A stretch of 64,000 bases of DNA from Actinocrispum wychmicini (GTDB lineage Bacteria; Actinomycetota; Actinomycetes; Mycobacteriales; Pseudonocardiaceae): the NCBI RefSeq assembly GCF_004345645.1, contig NZ_SLWS01000007.1, positions 558,001-622,000 on the forward strand, in the 5' to 3' direction. Both the position numbers and the translations under genes were made by a program. How positions within the stretch are numbered: position 1 is the first letter of the stretch; every line of letters begins with the position of its first letter. A model generated the notes under the pieces. It ran no database searches and had not been told where the DNA came from. It saw only the letters and a list, made by a program, of their open reading frames with translations. This document shows positions 32,610 to 41,630 of the stretch, piece after piece.

Positions 32610-34982
32610 ATGTTCGGGGGGCCGGATGACAACGATGGCAATGGCTCGTTCGGGGCACTGGTGCTGCGCCACCGGCGCACGGCGGAGCTCACCCAGGAGG
32701 AACTCGCCGCCGCGGCTCAGCTGAGCGTGCGGGCGATCAGCGACATCGAGCGCGGCCGGGCCCGTGGGCCACAGCAGCGCTCGGTCGAGGCGCTGGCCGA
32801 CGCCCTGCGGCTGGCGGGTCAGGACCGCGAGGGGTTCGTGGACACCGCGCGGCGGGGCCGGCGGCGCAGCCCGCGCCGGCCCGAACCGTGGTTCCCACCG
32901 CCGGCCGACGGGTGCGACCTGGTCGGCCGGGACACCGAGCTGGCGTGCCTGCGCCGGCTCGCCGAGCAGGCGATCAGCGCCGAGCTGCCGGCCGGCGCGA
33001 TGGCGGCCATCTCCGGGCTGCCCGGGGTCGGCAAGAGCAGCCTGGCCGGTGTGGCGGCCGGCCGGCTCGGCGCGCTGTTCCCGGACGGCATGCTGCACTT
33101 GGACCTGCACGGGGTCGACGAGCCGCTGGACCCCGACCATGGCCTCGGCCGCCTGCTGCGGCTGCTCGGGGTGCCCGACGCCGAACTGCCGTCCACCTAC
33201 GACGAGCGCGTCGCGCGGTACCGGTCGCTGGTGCGACACCGGCGCGTGCTGGTCGTGCTGGACGACGCCGCCAGCGAGGCACAGGTGCGCCCGCTGCTGC
33301 CCGGCGCGCCCGGCAGCCTGACCCTGGTCACCAGCCGTCAGGCGCTGGCCGGGCTGGACGCCGCCCACCGGATGGTGCTCGACGTGCTCGAACCGGACCA
33401 CGCGGTCGCCCTGCTGACCCGCGTCGTCGGTGCGCCGCGGGTGGCCGCGGAGCAGCAGGCGGCCAGGGAGATCGCCGCGTTGTGCGGGTACCTGCCGCTG
33501 GCCTTGCGGGTCGCCAGCAACCGGCTGGCCAGCCGGCCGGAGTGGACCGTGCGGCACCTGGCCGGCCGGCTCAGCGACCAGCAGCGCCGGCTGAGCATGC
33601 TGACCGCGGGCGACGTGCAGGTGCGCGCCGCGTTCGAGCTGTCGTACCGCCAGCTCGACCAGCGCACCCGCGAGGCGTTTCGCCGGCTGGCGCTGGTCCC
33701 GGGGCCGGACTTCACCGTGCCGCTGGCCGCGGTGCTCGGCGAGGTGGACGAGTCGCACGCCGAGCAGACCGTCGAGCTGTTGGTCGACGCCAGCCTGCTG
33801 CACCCCGCGGCCGGCGGCGGGAGGTACCGGTTCCACGCGCTGACCCGCGCGTTCGCCGGGGAGCGGCTGGCCGAAGAGGAGCTCGCGGCCGAGCGGGAGG
33901 CGGCTGCCGCCCGGCTCAACGGCTGGATGCTGCGCACCGCGAGCCGGGCCGGGCAGCTGCTCGACGCCCGCCGGCCGGCCGCCGCGGACGACAGCGAGCC
34001 GGTGCCGTTCCGGACCGCCACCGAGGCCGAGGCGTGGCTGGAGGCGGAGCTGGGCAGCTGGATCCCGGCCATCCGGGACGTGACCAGCCTGCGCCGGCCC
34101 GAGGACATCGCCGCGATCGCCCGCGCGCTGTGCTGGTACGCCAACGCGGGCACCCCGCCGATGGATGTGCACCAGGCCTTCGAGTACGCGCTGAGCACGT
34201 GCCGGACCATCGCGTACGGGCACGACGACGCCGTGTTGCTGACGTTCCTCGGCTGGACGCTCTACTACCGGCTGGGCCGGCCGTGGCTGCGCGCCTCCAC
34301 CCCGGCCGTGGAGCGGCGGCGCGGCTGGGACGAGGCGTGGGTGGACTTCCACACCGCCGGACTCATGATCAACATGGGTGACCCGGACGGTGCCGTCGAC
34401 CACAGCCACCGGGCGATCGCCGGCTTCCGGGAGACGGACTGCGAGCTGGGCGTGGCCGTCGCCCGCGGCGGGCTGGCCGCCGCGTTGGCCGCGCAGGGCC
34501 GGGCCGAGCAGGCGCTCGACGTGCAGCGGGCCAACCTGGCGTACTACCGCGGGGCCGGGGCGGGGCCAGATGCCGTGCTCGGCGCCACCGGCAGCGCGTT
34601 CACCCTGATGTGTATCGGCCAGCTACAGGCCGAACTGGGCCTGTGGTCCGAGGCCCTGAACGCTTACACGGACGCGGCCGACCTGCTGAACGGTGTCGGC
34701 AACCACTGGGCGGAGGGGCGCGCCCGGCTCGGGCAGGGCTTGGCGCACCGGCGGCTGGGCCGGCCGGAGACGGCCCACGACTGCCTGTGGCGCGCCAACG
34801 CCCTGCTGGTCGCGGTCGACGACCGGTACTCGCAGGCGCGGGTGCTCAACGAGCTCGCGCTGGCCTGCGACGAGCTGCGTGACCCGGCTGCCGACGAGCA
34901 CCGGCAACGCGCGTCGTGGCTGGGCAACCAACTCGACCCGCCCAGCGCCACGCACCTGCGCGGCATGACCCCAGCCTGGTGA
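32610..34982 (+). CDS. XRE-family regulator with NB-ARC ATPase and TPR repeats
   Basis: Regulator of 790 residues. The N-terminal XRE helix-turn-helix (about 15-72) contains LTQEELAAAAQLSVRAISDIERG. The NB-ARC/STAND module starts at GRDTEL, with Walker A GLPGVGKS at 136-143, a Walker B-like VLVVLDDA, and GLPLAL-type motif GYLPLALRVA. C-terminal helices look TPR-like (MDVHQAFEYALS ... EALNAYTDAADLL). This architecture is common in Actinobacteria for ligand-gated regulators of secondary metabolism or morphology. Divergent from the LAL pair. It ends 18 bases before the convergent membrane-anchored gene. Confidence 0.9.
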   Translation: MFGGPDDNDGNGSFGALVLRHRRTAELTQEELAAAAQLSVRAISDIERGRARGPQQRSVEALADALRLAGQDREGFVDTARRGRRRSPRRPEPWFPPPADGCDLVGRDTELACLRRLAEQAISAELPAGAMAAISGLPGVGKSSLAGVAAGRLGALFPDGMLHLDLHGVDEPLDPDHGLGRLLRLLGVPDAELPSTYDERVARYRSLVRHRRVLVVLDDAASEAQVRPLLPGAPGSLTLVTSRQALAGLDAAHRMVLDVLEPDHAVALLTRVVGAPRVAAEQQAAREIAALCGYLPLALRVASNRLASRPEWTVRHLAGRLSDQQRRLSMLTAGDVQVRAAFELSYRQLDQRTREAFRRLALVPGPDFTVPLAAVLGEVDESHAEQTVELLVDASLLHPAAGGGRYRFHALTRAFAGERLAEEELAAEREAAAARLNGWMLRTASRAGQLLDARRPAAADDSEPVPFRTATEAEAWLEAELGSWIPAIRDVTSLRRPEDIAAIARALCWYANAGTPPMDVHQAFEYALSTCRTIAYGHDDAVLLTFLGWTLYYRLGRPWLRASTPAVERRRGWDEAWVDFHTAGLMINMGDPDGAVDHSHRAIAGFRETDCELGVAVARGGLAAALAAQGRAEQALDVQRANLAYYRGAGAGPDAVLGATGSAFTLMCIGQLQAELGLWSEALNAYTDAADLLNGVGNHWAEGRARLGQGLAHRRLGRPETAHDCLWRANALLVAVDDRYSQARVLNELALACDELRDPAADEHRQRASWLGNQLDPPSATHLRGMTPAW

Positions 34983-35000
34983 CCGCCGCTGGATGAGCCG

Positions 35001-35843
35001 TCAGTCGAGTTTGAACGCTGGGTTGAGCGCCAGCGCGGACAACTGCTCGATGGTCATCGGGTTGTCGCCCAGGCCGGGCAGTGTGGTGTGCGAGACCTTC
35101 GTGTTCTGCGCGGCCACGACGAGCGTGCCGTCCGGGTATCGGTAGGCCACGACCTGCGAGATCCGGTCGTCGGGCGAGTCACGCACGACGCCGATCTGCT
35201 TGCCCTGCACGGTGTTCAGGGTGCAGGCGCCTTTGTTGGTCCACCACTCGGTGGCGGCCTGGCACAGGTCGGTGTCAGCGTCGTTGCCCGGGGTGAGGAC
35301 TTCGACGTACACCTTCCCGGTGCCGGCATTCGGGGCGGCCTTGCGCACGACCGCGACGTCGACGGTGTACCGCCACACCTCCACGTTGCCGTGCTTGCCG
35401 TCGAACGCTGCCTGGGTGTGCGCGAGCGGCAGCGGATCACTGCCGCCGGACTGTTGGGCGGTGGCGCGCGTGTCGAGGGCCAGGGTGTCGGGCAGTGCGG
35501 CGACGAGCGCGTCGTGCACCACGTTGCCGCGTTCGGCGCGGGGCCCGTTGCGGGCGGTGCGGTCGGTCTGCCCGTTCGGCCAGGACGTCTTGGTGTCCTG
35601 GCTGGCCGACGGTGGTGGGGCGGCGACCTGCAGGGATTGGCCCTCGCCAGGGCTCAGGGCGAGCACCACGGTGGTGGCGACCGCGATCACTGTGGCGCCG
35701 GCGCCGATGCCGGCCCAGGTGGCGCGGCGGCGCCGGTGGGCGCGGCGGGCGGCGTCAAGCGCCGAGTTGGGGTTCATCGACGGCGGGGGGCTGCTGGCCA
35801 CCATCACGTCGCGCAGGCCGTCACACAGTTCCTGCTCGTTCAT
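35001..35843 (-). CDS. membrane-anchored protein co-encoded with SigE-type sigma factor
   Basis: Protein of 280 residues. The cytoplasmic N-terminus (MNEQELCDGLRDVM ... ALDAARRAHRRRR) is followed by one TM segment (about 45-65) and an extracytoplasmic domain ending in VVAYRYPDGTLVVAAQNT. This layout matches proteins paired with SigE-family sigma factors in actinomycetes, where the short N-terminal segment can act as anti-sigma domain (inference; there is no zinc-binding HxxxCxxC). ATG 35843 overlaps the sigma gene stop by 4 bases, so the stoichiometry is probably coupled. Confidence 0.75.
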   Translation of the reverse strand: MNEQELCDGLRDVMVASSPPPSMNPNSALDAARRAHRRRRATWAGIGAGATVIAVATTVVLALSPGEGQSLQVAAPPPSASQDTKTSWPNGQTDRTARNGPRAERGNVVHDALVAALPDTLALDTRATAQQSGGSDPLPLAHTQAAFDGKHGNVEVWRYTVDVAVVRKAAPNAGTGKVYVEVLTPGNDADTDLCQAATEWWTNKGACTLNTVQGKQIGVVRDSPDDRISQVVAYRYPDGTLVVAAQNTKVSHTTLPGLGDNPMTIEQLSALALNPAFKLD

Positions 35844-36361
35844 CGGGCAGTCCTCTTTCGGTCGAAAGGCACAGGTGACTCGACGGTGGTGAGCAGGTCG
35901 CGCAGCGTCTGCAGCCCCCGCGCGGCCTGGCTTTTCACCGTCCCGGTCGAACATTTCAGGAGGGCCGCGGTCTGCTCGACCGACAGGTCCTCCCAGTAAC
36001 GCAGCACGAGCACGGCGCGTTGGCCGGGCGGGACCCGGGTCAACGCGTCGAGCAGCACCATCCGGTCCTCCGGCCCGATGTCGCTGACCGGTGTGTCGGT
36101 GAGCTGCTCGCCGGTCTTCTCCTTGCGGAACCAGCCGAGGCGCCGTTCGGACAGGAACGTCCGGACCAGGGTCTGCCGGGCGTACCCGTCGAGCGCCTCG
36201 TGCCGGGTGATCCGCCGCCAGGCCAGGTACAGCTTGGCGAACGTCACCTGCACGAGGTCCTCAGCGCGATGCCAGTCGCCGCACAGCAGGTACGCGGTGC
36301 GGCGCAAGGCATCGGACCGCTTCGCGAAGTAGTCCGCGAACGCGGTGTCCCGATCCGTCAT
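35840..36361 (-). CDS. SigE-family RNA polymerase sigma factor
   Basis: ECF-like sigma-70 factor of 173 residues. Region 2 contains LRRTAYLLCGDWHRAEDLVQVTFAKLY; region 4 has LTRVPPGQRAVLVLRYWEDLSVEQTAALL and CSTGTVKSQAARGLQTLR. These are the hallmarks of the SigE family of actinobacteria. Start ATG 36361 is preceded by GGAGG; an earlier in-frame start would add 26 Cys/Arg-rich residues and lacks support. It is co-transcribed with the membrane-anchored partner downstream. Divergent from the methyltransferase gene across 113 bases. Confidence 0.92.
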   Translation of the reverse strand: MTDRDTAFADYFAKRSDALRRTAYLLCGDWHRAEDLVQVTFAKLYLAWRRITRHEALDGYARQTLVRTFLSERRLGWFRKEKTGEQLTDTPVSDIGPEDRMVLLDALTRVPPGQRAVLVLRYWEDLSVEQTAALLKCSTGTVKSQAARGLQTLRDLLTTVESPVPFDRKRTAR

Positions 36362-36474
36362 AGATCCTCCGGGCTCCTGCTTTTCGGTACCGCAGTAATC
36401 ACGCCCGCGGCACCGCGCCAGGTTGCACGAGCGGGACAATCACCACCCAAGTCCACCGAAAGACAAGGCAGCAC

Positions 36475-37386
36475 ATGGCTTCCACCAGGCACGACGGCGA
36501 CACCTGGGACGTGGCGTCCAGCGTCGGCGCGACCGCCACCATGGCCGCGGCGGCCCGGGCGATAGCGACCCGCGCGGATCGTTCGCTCATCGACGACCCG
36601 TTCGCCGAACCGCTCGTCCGTGCGGTCGGCGTCGACCTCCTCACCCAGCTGGCGACCGGCGAAGTGCCCCCCGGCGACTTGGTCGAGCAGGTGTGGATCG
36701 ACGTGGCCAAGGTGCGTACCAAGTTCTACGACGAGTTCTTCCTCGACGCGACGAACGCGGGCATCACGCAGGCCGTGATCCTGGCCTCGGGGCTGGATTC
36801 CCGCGCGTACCGGCTGCCCTGGCCGACCGGGACCGTGGTGTACGAGCTCGACCAGCCGCAGGTCATCGACTTCAAGACCCGCACGCTGGCCGGGTTGGGC
36901 GCCGCGCCCACCGCCGACCGGAAGGTGGTCGCGGTCGATCTGCGCGAGGATTGGCCCGCCGCACTGCGCACCGCCGGGTTCGACCCGGCCCAGCCGGCCG
37001 CGTGGAGCGCCGAGGGGCTGCTGGGCTACCTGCCGCCCGAGGCGCAGGACCGCCTGCTGGACACCATCACCGAACTCAGCGCGCCGGGCAGCCGGGTAGC
37101 CACCGAAAGCAGGCCCAACCCGCGACCGGGCGACGAGGACAGGACGAAGAAACGCCTGGACCGCATCTCCGAACACTGGCGCGCGCACAGTTTCGACACC
37201 GACATGACGAGGCTGCGATATTTCGGTGAGCGCAACGAAGCGGCTCCCTACCTGGCCGACCGAGGCTGGGCGCTGACCGGAATCACCATCCGGGACCTGT
37301 TCGCCGCCAACGACCTTCCGCCCCTCACGGACGACGACATCCGCATGGGCGACATGCGCTATGTCAGCGGCGTCCGGAGCAGGTGA
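36475..37386 (+). CDS. SAM-dependent methyltransferase, leucine carboxyl methyltransferase-like
   Basis: Methyltransferase of 303 residues in the TIGR00027/LCMT-like group that is abundant in actinomycetes and mycobacteria. Motifs: N-terminal DTWDVASSVGATATMAAAARAI, a RTKFYDEF segment, the SAM-binding loop ILASGLDSRAYRL (about 100-112), acidic VVYELDQPQVIDFK, and SAEGLLGYLPPEAQ. The product could O-methylate a carboxyl group of a lipid or natural product. Start ATG 36475. The 3' end overlaps the convergent oxygenase gene by 28 bases. Confidence 0.9.
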   Translation: MASTRHDGDTWDVASSVGATATMAAAARAIATRADRSLIDDPFAEPLVRAVGVDLLTQLATGEVPPGDLVEQVWIDVAKVRTKFYDEFFLDATNAGITQAVILASGLDSRAYRLPWPTGTVVYELDQPQVIDFKTRTLAGLGAAPTADRKVVAVDLREDWPAALRTAGFDPAQPAAWSAEGLLGYLPPEAQDRLLDTITELSAPGSRVATESRPNPRPGDEDRTKKRLDRISEHWRAHSFDTDMTRLRYFGERNEAAPYLADRGWALTGITIRDLFAANDLPPLTDDDIRMGDMRYVSGVRSR

Positions 37387-38804
37387 TCCGTGGACTGCTG
37401 GATCCATTGTCCGTGGAAGGTGTAGCCGAGACTTTCCGGGACGGGGAGGGTGCAGACGGGTCCGTCGGCGACGGAGTGCGCGGTGAAGATGACGATGCTC
37501 GTGCTGCCGGCGGTGAAGTCGTTCTCGTAGGCGATGAGCCAGCCTTGGTCGTCGAGTACGCCAGGATCGCGGGGGACGAAGACGGGCTCGCTGACGAGGT
37601 GGCCGGGGCCGAAGTCGTGGATGTCGGCCTCGCCGCGCTCAGTGTCGTAGCGAGCGACTGCGGTCAGTGCCAGGCCTGCCGAGACGTTGCCTGCGGCGGC
37701 ACCGTAGACGTCGCGGTGGGCTGTGGTGGAGCGGCGAAGGTCGATGGTGGGCCATTCCAGTGGCAGCCCGTGGACTTGGTGGGAGTCAACCTTGCCGGCG
37801 GGGTCGACGCGGTAGCGCCAGAGGCGGCCGATGGGGAAACAGGCCGGGTCGGTGAGGTGGCTCATGCTGGCGATGGCTTCGTGCATGACGGTCCAGGACC
37901 GGAAGCGGACCAGATCGAAGACGATGTTGTCGCCGTCGTCGTAGGCGCCGGCGAAGTGCCACTGGAACCACGGGTCGGCCTCGACGACGCGGAACGGGCC
38001 GCCCGCGCGGGGGATGAGCAGGATGCGGGTGGCCTCGTCGCCGTGCCACTGCATCGCCTGGAACGGCGCGAGGCGACCGGAGGCCACGGCGGCCAGGTCG
38101 ACGATGACCGGGCCGAGGCAGAACACCAGGTGTGTGGCGGTCATCGCGAAGTCGTGGACCATGTACCGGCGGGGCAGCCTGATCGACCGCAGATGCTCGG
38201 TCGGCCCGCCCCGCCGGCTGCGATAGATCTCCAACCGGGGACGGGGACCGTAGACGCAGCCGAAGTTCCACAGCTCCGCGGTGTCGGGGTCCCAGCACGG
38301 GTGGGCCGAGTAGGGCCGGCCCAACCGGCTGCCGAGCGGGCCTGCCGGCCGCAGCGCCTGGTCGAGGTCGCAGCGGCCGAGGGTGTCGAGCGTGCCGGTC
38401 TCCAACTGCCACGGCTCGTCGCCTTCCCAGAGCGCCAGCAGCCGGCCGTCGATCATGGTCACGGAGGTGTTGGCCTGGGAGGCCGGTAGGCGCAGCACGT
38501 TGCGCAGCCGACCGCCGGCGGCGTTGGCCCCGGCCAGGCGGACCGGGGGGCCGTCCGGATCGCGGGCATCGAGGGCCGCCCGGTAGGAGGGCGTCCGGAC
38601 GTAGCGGGACCGGACGCGCACCGGCTTGCCTGGTGTGAACGTCACGGCGCTGACCAAGCCGTCTCCGTCGATGCCGTAGTCGGACAGGTGGTTGCCCGCG
38701 CCGTTGCGGTACAGGGTTCCGGCCAGGCCTTCCGGAACGGTCCCCTGGCTGGGGTGTAACTCGGCGTCGACCTCCTGGGCCCAGCCACCGCGCCGCAGAT
38801 CCAT
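37359..38804 (-). CDS. carotenoid cleavage oxygenase family protein
   Basis: Non-haem iron dioxygenase of 481 residues, the usual size. The four iron-ligand His residues of the beta-propeller are visible: His168 (SAHPCWDP), His217 (MVHDFAMT), His283 (WHFAGAYDDG) and His464 (YTFHGQW). Such enzymes cleave carotenoids, apocarotenoids or stilbenes at a double bond. Start ATG 38804; upstream sequence is the operator palindrome, so longer starts are rejected. It is divergent from a TetR-type gene and the 40-bp palindrome at 38816-38855 covers its promoter, which suggests direct repression by that regulator. Confidence 0.92.
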   Translation of the reverse strand: MDLRRGGWAQEVDAELHPSQGTVPEGLAGTLYRNGAGNHLSDYGIDGDGLVSAVTFTPGKPVRVRSRYVRTPSYRAALDARDPDGPPVRLAGANAAGGRLRNVLRLPASQANTSVTMIDGRLLALWEGDEPWQLETGTLDTLGRCDLDQALRPAGPLGSRLGRPYSAHPCWDPDTAELWNFGCVYGPRPRLEIYRSRRGGPTEHLRSIRLPRRYMVHDFAMTATHLVFCLGPVIVDLAAVASGRLAPFQAMQWHGDEATRILLIPRAGGPFRVVEADPWFQWHFAGAYDDGDNIVFDLVRFRSWTVMHEAIASMSHLTDPACFPIGRLWRYRVDPAGKVDSHQVHGLPLEWPTIDLRRSTTAHRDVYGAAAGNVSAGLALTAVARYDTERGEADIHDFGPGHLVSEPVFVPRDPGVLDDQGWLIAYENDFTAGSTSIVIFTAHSVADGPVCTLPVPESLGYTFHGQWIQQSTDHLLRTPLT

Positions 38805-38815
38805 GGCAACCCCCA

Positions 38816-38855
38816 ATGTAATCAGTGCACACATTGATGTGAGCACTGATTACAT
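38816..38855. promoter_or_regulatory. 40-bp nested palindromic operator
   Basis: Outer arms ATGTAATCAGTGC / GCACTGATTACAT are perfect over 13 bp, and inner arms CACAT / ATGTG flank the centre. Only the A/A pair between the two arms and the central two bases break symmetry. It lies between the divergent oxygenase and TetR genes, 12 bases from the oxygenase ATG. It is the expected operator for the adjacent TetR-family repressor, long enough for two dimers. Confidence 0.8.
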
Positions 38856-38897
38856 CCGCTGTCGGGTCGGGTGTCAAGGTGTGGTACGACTGGCGGC

Positions 38898-39506
38898 GTG
38901 AACACCCGGCCCTATCACCACGGATCCCTGCCGGAGACGCTGGTCGCGCACGCCACCGAACTGTTGGACGAGGCGGGCGCCGAGGCGGTGGTCGTCCGGG
39001 AGGTGGCCCGCCGGGCAGGTGTGTCGCCCGCCGCGCCGTTCCGGCACTTCCCCGACCGGGCCGCGCTGCTGGCCGCGGTCACCGAGGCGGTCGCGGCGGA
39101 GTTCGGCGAGATCCAGCTGGCGGCGGTGAACTCGGCCGACTCGGTCCCGTTCAGGGCACTGGGTACGGCGTTCGTGCGGTACGCGCTGGCCTACCCGCAC
39201 CGGTTCGCGCTGCTGCGCGGCGCCGTGTTCGGCGCGGACCGCACGCCCGCTCTGGAGCAGGGGCATCGCGCCTTCACGGACAGCGTCATCGAAATGATCG
39301 TCGCCGGGCAGCGGCGCGGCGAGTTGCGGCAGGCCGATCCCGAACTGATCAGAATCGCCGCGCAGGCACTGGTGTACGGCCTGTCCCAGATGTTCGTCGA
39401 CGACTACCTGGACGTCGCCCAGGCCGACCAGCTGATCAACCAGGTCGTCGACCTGTTCGGCCTGGGCGTCCTCGCACCCGACAACGGTCAGCGCGCCGAC
39501 ACCTGA
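38898..39506 (+). CDS. TetR/AcrR-family transcriptional regulator
   Basis: Regulator of 202 residues. HTH in the N-terminal domain: VVVREVARRAGVSPAAPFRHFPDRAALLAAV (helices 2-3, about 30-60, quoted in part). The C-terminal domain resembles TetR_C_33/WHG-type ligand domains (PYHHGSL at the N-terminus is typical). GTG 38898 chosen because the family begins with a short tail before RPYHHG; an in-frame GTG at 38871 is possible. Probably represses the carotenoid oxygenase and itself through the 40-bp palindrome. The 3' end overlaps the MFS gene by 19 bases. Confidence 0.9.
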   Translation: MNTRPYHHGSLPETLVAHATELLDEAGAEAVVVREVARRAGVSPAAPFRHFPDRAALLAAVTEAVAAEFGEIQLAAVNSADSVPFRALGTAFVRYALAYPHRFALLRGAVFGADRTPALEQGHRAFTDSVIEMIVAGQRRGELRQADPELIRIAAQALVYGLSQMFVDDYLDVAQADQLINQVVDLFGLGVLAPDNGQRADT

Positions 39507-40909
39507 CCTGGCGTGCGCCCCAGCCAGAGGGCGAGCACCCCGCCGACGGCGATGATGGCCGCGCCGACCTGGAGTGCCGGCACCAGCCCGGCCACGAACG
39601 CCGACCGGTCGCCGTAACCGCCGTACGCGCTGAACACCGAGGCGAGCACGGCGACACCGACGGCCACGCCGAGCTCACGAACCGTGTTGTTCGTGCCGGA
39701 CGCGACACCGTGCTCGTGCTGCGGCACGCTCGCCAAGGACACGGCACTCACCGGCGCGAACGTCAGGCCCATCCCGATACCGGCGAGCACCAGCGGCACG
39801 ACCATCGCGGCGTACGCGACGTCCACCGTGGTGACCAGCGCGATCCAGCCGAGCCCGGCGGCCAGTAGGACCTGGCCGGTGACGATCAGGACGCGCCCGC
39901 CGACCCGGCCGACCAGCACCCCGGCCAGCGGCGCGACCACCATCGGCGCCATCGTCCACGGCAGGGTGCGCAGGCCGGCGTCCAGCGGGCTGAGGCCCTG
40001 CACCACCTGGAAGAACTGGGCGAGCAGGAACACCGCGCCGAACGCGCCGACGTTGAACGTGAGCGTCACCGTGTTGACCACGGAGAAGGCGCGGACGCGG
40101 AACAGCCGTAGCGGCAGCATCGGCGCGGGTGCCCTGCGTTCCCAGACGACGAACGTGACGAGGAGGACGCCGCCCACAGCCAGGGCGACGAGCACCGAGG
40201 TCGAGGTCCAGCCGTGCTCCGAACCGTGGATGACGCCCCACACCAGGGCCAGCACGCCGGCGGCGGACAGCACCAGCCCCAGCGGGTCCAGCCGGGTCAC
40301 GCCGCCGCGCGACTCGCGGAGCACCGCCGCGGCCACTGGCACGGCGATCAGCCCGATCGGCACGTTCAGCCAGAAGATCCAGGTCCAGTCCAGTCCCTCG
40401 GCCACCGCGCCGCCGACCACCGGGCCGACCGCGACGCCGAGTCCGCCGATCCCACTCCAGATGCCGACGGCGGCGTTGCGCATCCGAGCGGGCACGGCGG
40501 CGGCGAGGAGGGTGAGCGACAGCGGGAACACGGCCGCTCCGGCCACGCCCTGTACCGCTCTGGCCGTGGTCAGCATCCACGGCTCAGTCGCCAGCGCGCA
40601 CGCCGCGGAGGCCGCGGTGAACACGGCGATGCCGACCAGGAACACCCGGCGGCGGCCAAGCCGGTCTCCCAGGGAGGACGCGGTGAGCAGCAACGCCGCG
40701 AAGGACAGCGTGTAGGCGTTGACGAACCACTGCAGGTCGCTCAGCGAGGCGCCCAACTTGGTCCTGATCACCGGCAACGCCGTGGTCACCACGAGGTTGT
40801 CCAGCGTGACCATGAACATCGGGATGCCGACCGCGACGAGCACCGCGGCCAGTGATCGGTGCCGGACTGGCGAGTCCAGGCGAGGCGGGGCGGCGTCCAG
40901 GGCGGTCAT
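39488..40909 (-). CDS. MFS drug exporter, DHA2 family
   Basis: Membrane transporter of 473 residues with about 14 predicted TM segments. Family motifs: TM1 LDNLVVTTALPVI, motif A GDRLGRRRVF, and antiporter motif C in GIGGLGVAVGPVVGGAVAE. These proton-coupled exporters extrude small amphipathic compounds such as antibiotics. Start ATG 40909. Divergent from a TetR gene with two 16-bp palindromes between them, the classical arrangement for substrate-inducible efflux. Confidence 0.92.
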   Translation of the reverse strand: MTALDAAPPRLDSPVRHRSLAAVLVAVGIPMFMVTLDNLVVTTALPVIRTKLGASLSDLQWFVNAYTLSFAALLLTASSLGDRLGRRRVFLVGIAVFTAASAACALATEPWMLTTARAVQGVAGAAVFPLSLTLLAAAVPARMRNAAVGIWSGIGGLGVAVGPVVGGAVAEGLDWTWIFWLNVPIGLIAVPVAAAVLRESRGGVTRLDPLGLVLSAAGVLALVWGVIHGSEHGWTSTSVLVALAVGGVLLVTFVVWERRAPAPMLPLRLFRVRAFSVVNTVTLTFNVGAFGAVFLLAQFFQVVQGLSPLDAGLRTLPWTMAPMVVAPLAGVLVGRVGGRVLIVTGQVLLAAGLGWIALVTTVDVAYAAMVVPLVLAGIGMGLTFAPVSAVSLASVPQHEHGVASGTNNTVRELGVAVGVAVLASVFSAYGGYGDRSAFVAGLVPALQVGAAIIAVGGVLALWLGRTPGQVSAR

Positions 40910-40924
40910 CCGAGCTCCTTAGTT

Positions 40925-40967
40925 GTTATTCACTGATAACTACAGAAGTTAGTTATCGACTGATAAC
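40925..40967. promoter_or_regulatory. two 16-bp TetR-type operators
   Basis: GTTATTCACTGATAAC (40925-40940) and GTTATCGACTGATAAC (40952-40967) share half-sites GTTAT(C)/(G)ATAAC. Their centres are 27 bases apart. They fill the 91-base gap between the divergent MFS and TetR genes, so the repressor probably controls both. Confidence 0.85.
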
Positions 40968-41000
40968 ATGTCAAGAAACGCACGTCAGGAGGCCCATCCG

Positions 41001-41555
41001 ATGACCAGGACCCGGCTGACCGCCGCGGAGCGCAGCGAGCAGCTCGTGTCCGCGGCCATCACGGCGTTCTCCGTCGCCGGCTACGCGGGCACCACCACCG
41101 ACGACGTGGCCCGGCTCGCCGACGTCTCGCAGCCGTATGTCATCCGGCTGTTCGGATCCAAGCGACAGCTGTTCATCGCCGGGATGGAGCGCGCGACCGA
41201 CCGGATCGAGGAGGCCTTCCGCGCCGCCGGCACGGACCTGGCCGGCCTCGGCTCGGCCTACGACCAGCTGCTGGCCGAGCGGGAACTGCTGAGCATGCTG
41301 CTGCACGGCTTCGCGGCCAGCTCCGACCCGGTGATCGGCGCGGTCGTGCGGGACCGGTTCGGCCGGATCTACCGGCTGGTCAAGGAACTCACCGGGGTCA
41401 CGGTCGAGCAGGCCCGCGACTTCGTCGCCACCGGGATGCTGCTCACCGTCCTGGGCTCGCTGCGCGTCCTCGGACCCGACGCGGTGCCGGCCGAACCGTG
41501 GATGACCGAGCTCACCGGCTCGATCTGGGACTCCCCGACCGATCCCCAGGACTGA
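41001..41555 (+). CDS. TetR-family transcriptional regulator of MFS exporter
   Basis: Regulator of 184 residues. HTH region: TTTDDVARLADVSQPYVIRLFGSKRQLF, about residues 31-60. The C-terminal helices form a ligand domain of unknown specificity. Start ATG 41001 has AGGAGG 8 bases upstream; an ATG at 40968 touches the operator and lacks a ribosome site. By position it represses the divergent MFS gene. Ends 75 bases before the convergent Clp-N gene, with a hairpin between. Confidence 0.9.
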   Translation: MTRTRLTAAERSEQLVSAAITAFSVAGYAGTTTDDVARLADVSQPYVIRLFGSKRQLFIAGMERATDRIEEAFRAAGTDLAGLGSAYDQLLAERELLSMLLHGFAASSDPVIGAVVRDRFGRIYRLVKELTGVTVEQARDFVATGMLLTVLGSLRVLGPDAVPAEPWMTELTGSIWDSPTDPQD

Positions 41556-41565
41556 GCCGGGCTGG

Positions 41566-41605
41566 ACGGGCGGCGCGGACCCGGGAGCCCGCGCCGAACG
41601 CCCGT
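41566..41605. terminator. hairpin between convergent genes
   Basis: Outer stem ACGGGCG / CGCCCGT with an inner GCGCGG / CCGCGC stem and small bulge, lying between the stops of the TetR and Clp-N-domain genes. No T-run. Confidence 0.45.
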
Positions 41606-41630
41606 GATCGCCAGCCTGCCTGTCGGTCGA

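Noticed and set aside
32436..34409. Minus-strand frame of 657 codons
   Set aside because: Antisense to the XRE/NB-ARC gene, which has clear HTH and Walker A motifs in the other strand.
40968..41000. Upstream ATG for the TetR gene at 40968
   Set aside because: It abuts the operator and has no ribosome site, while ATG 41001 has AGGAGG at good spacing.
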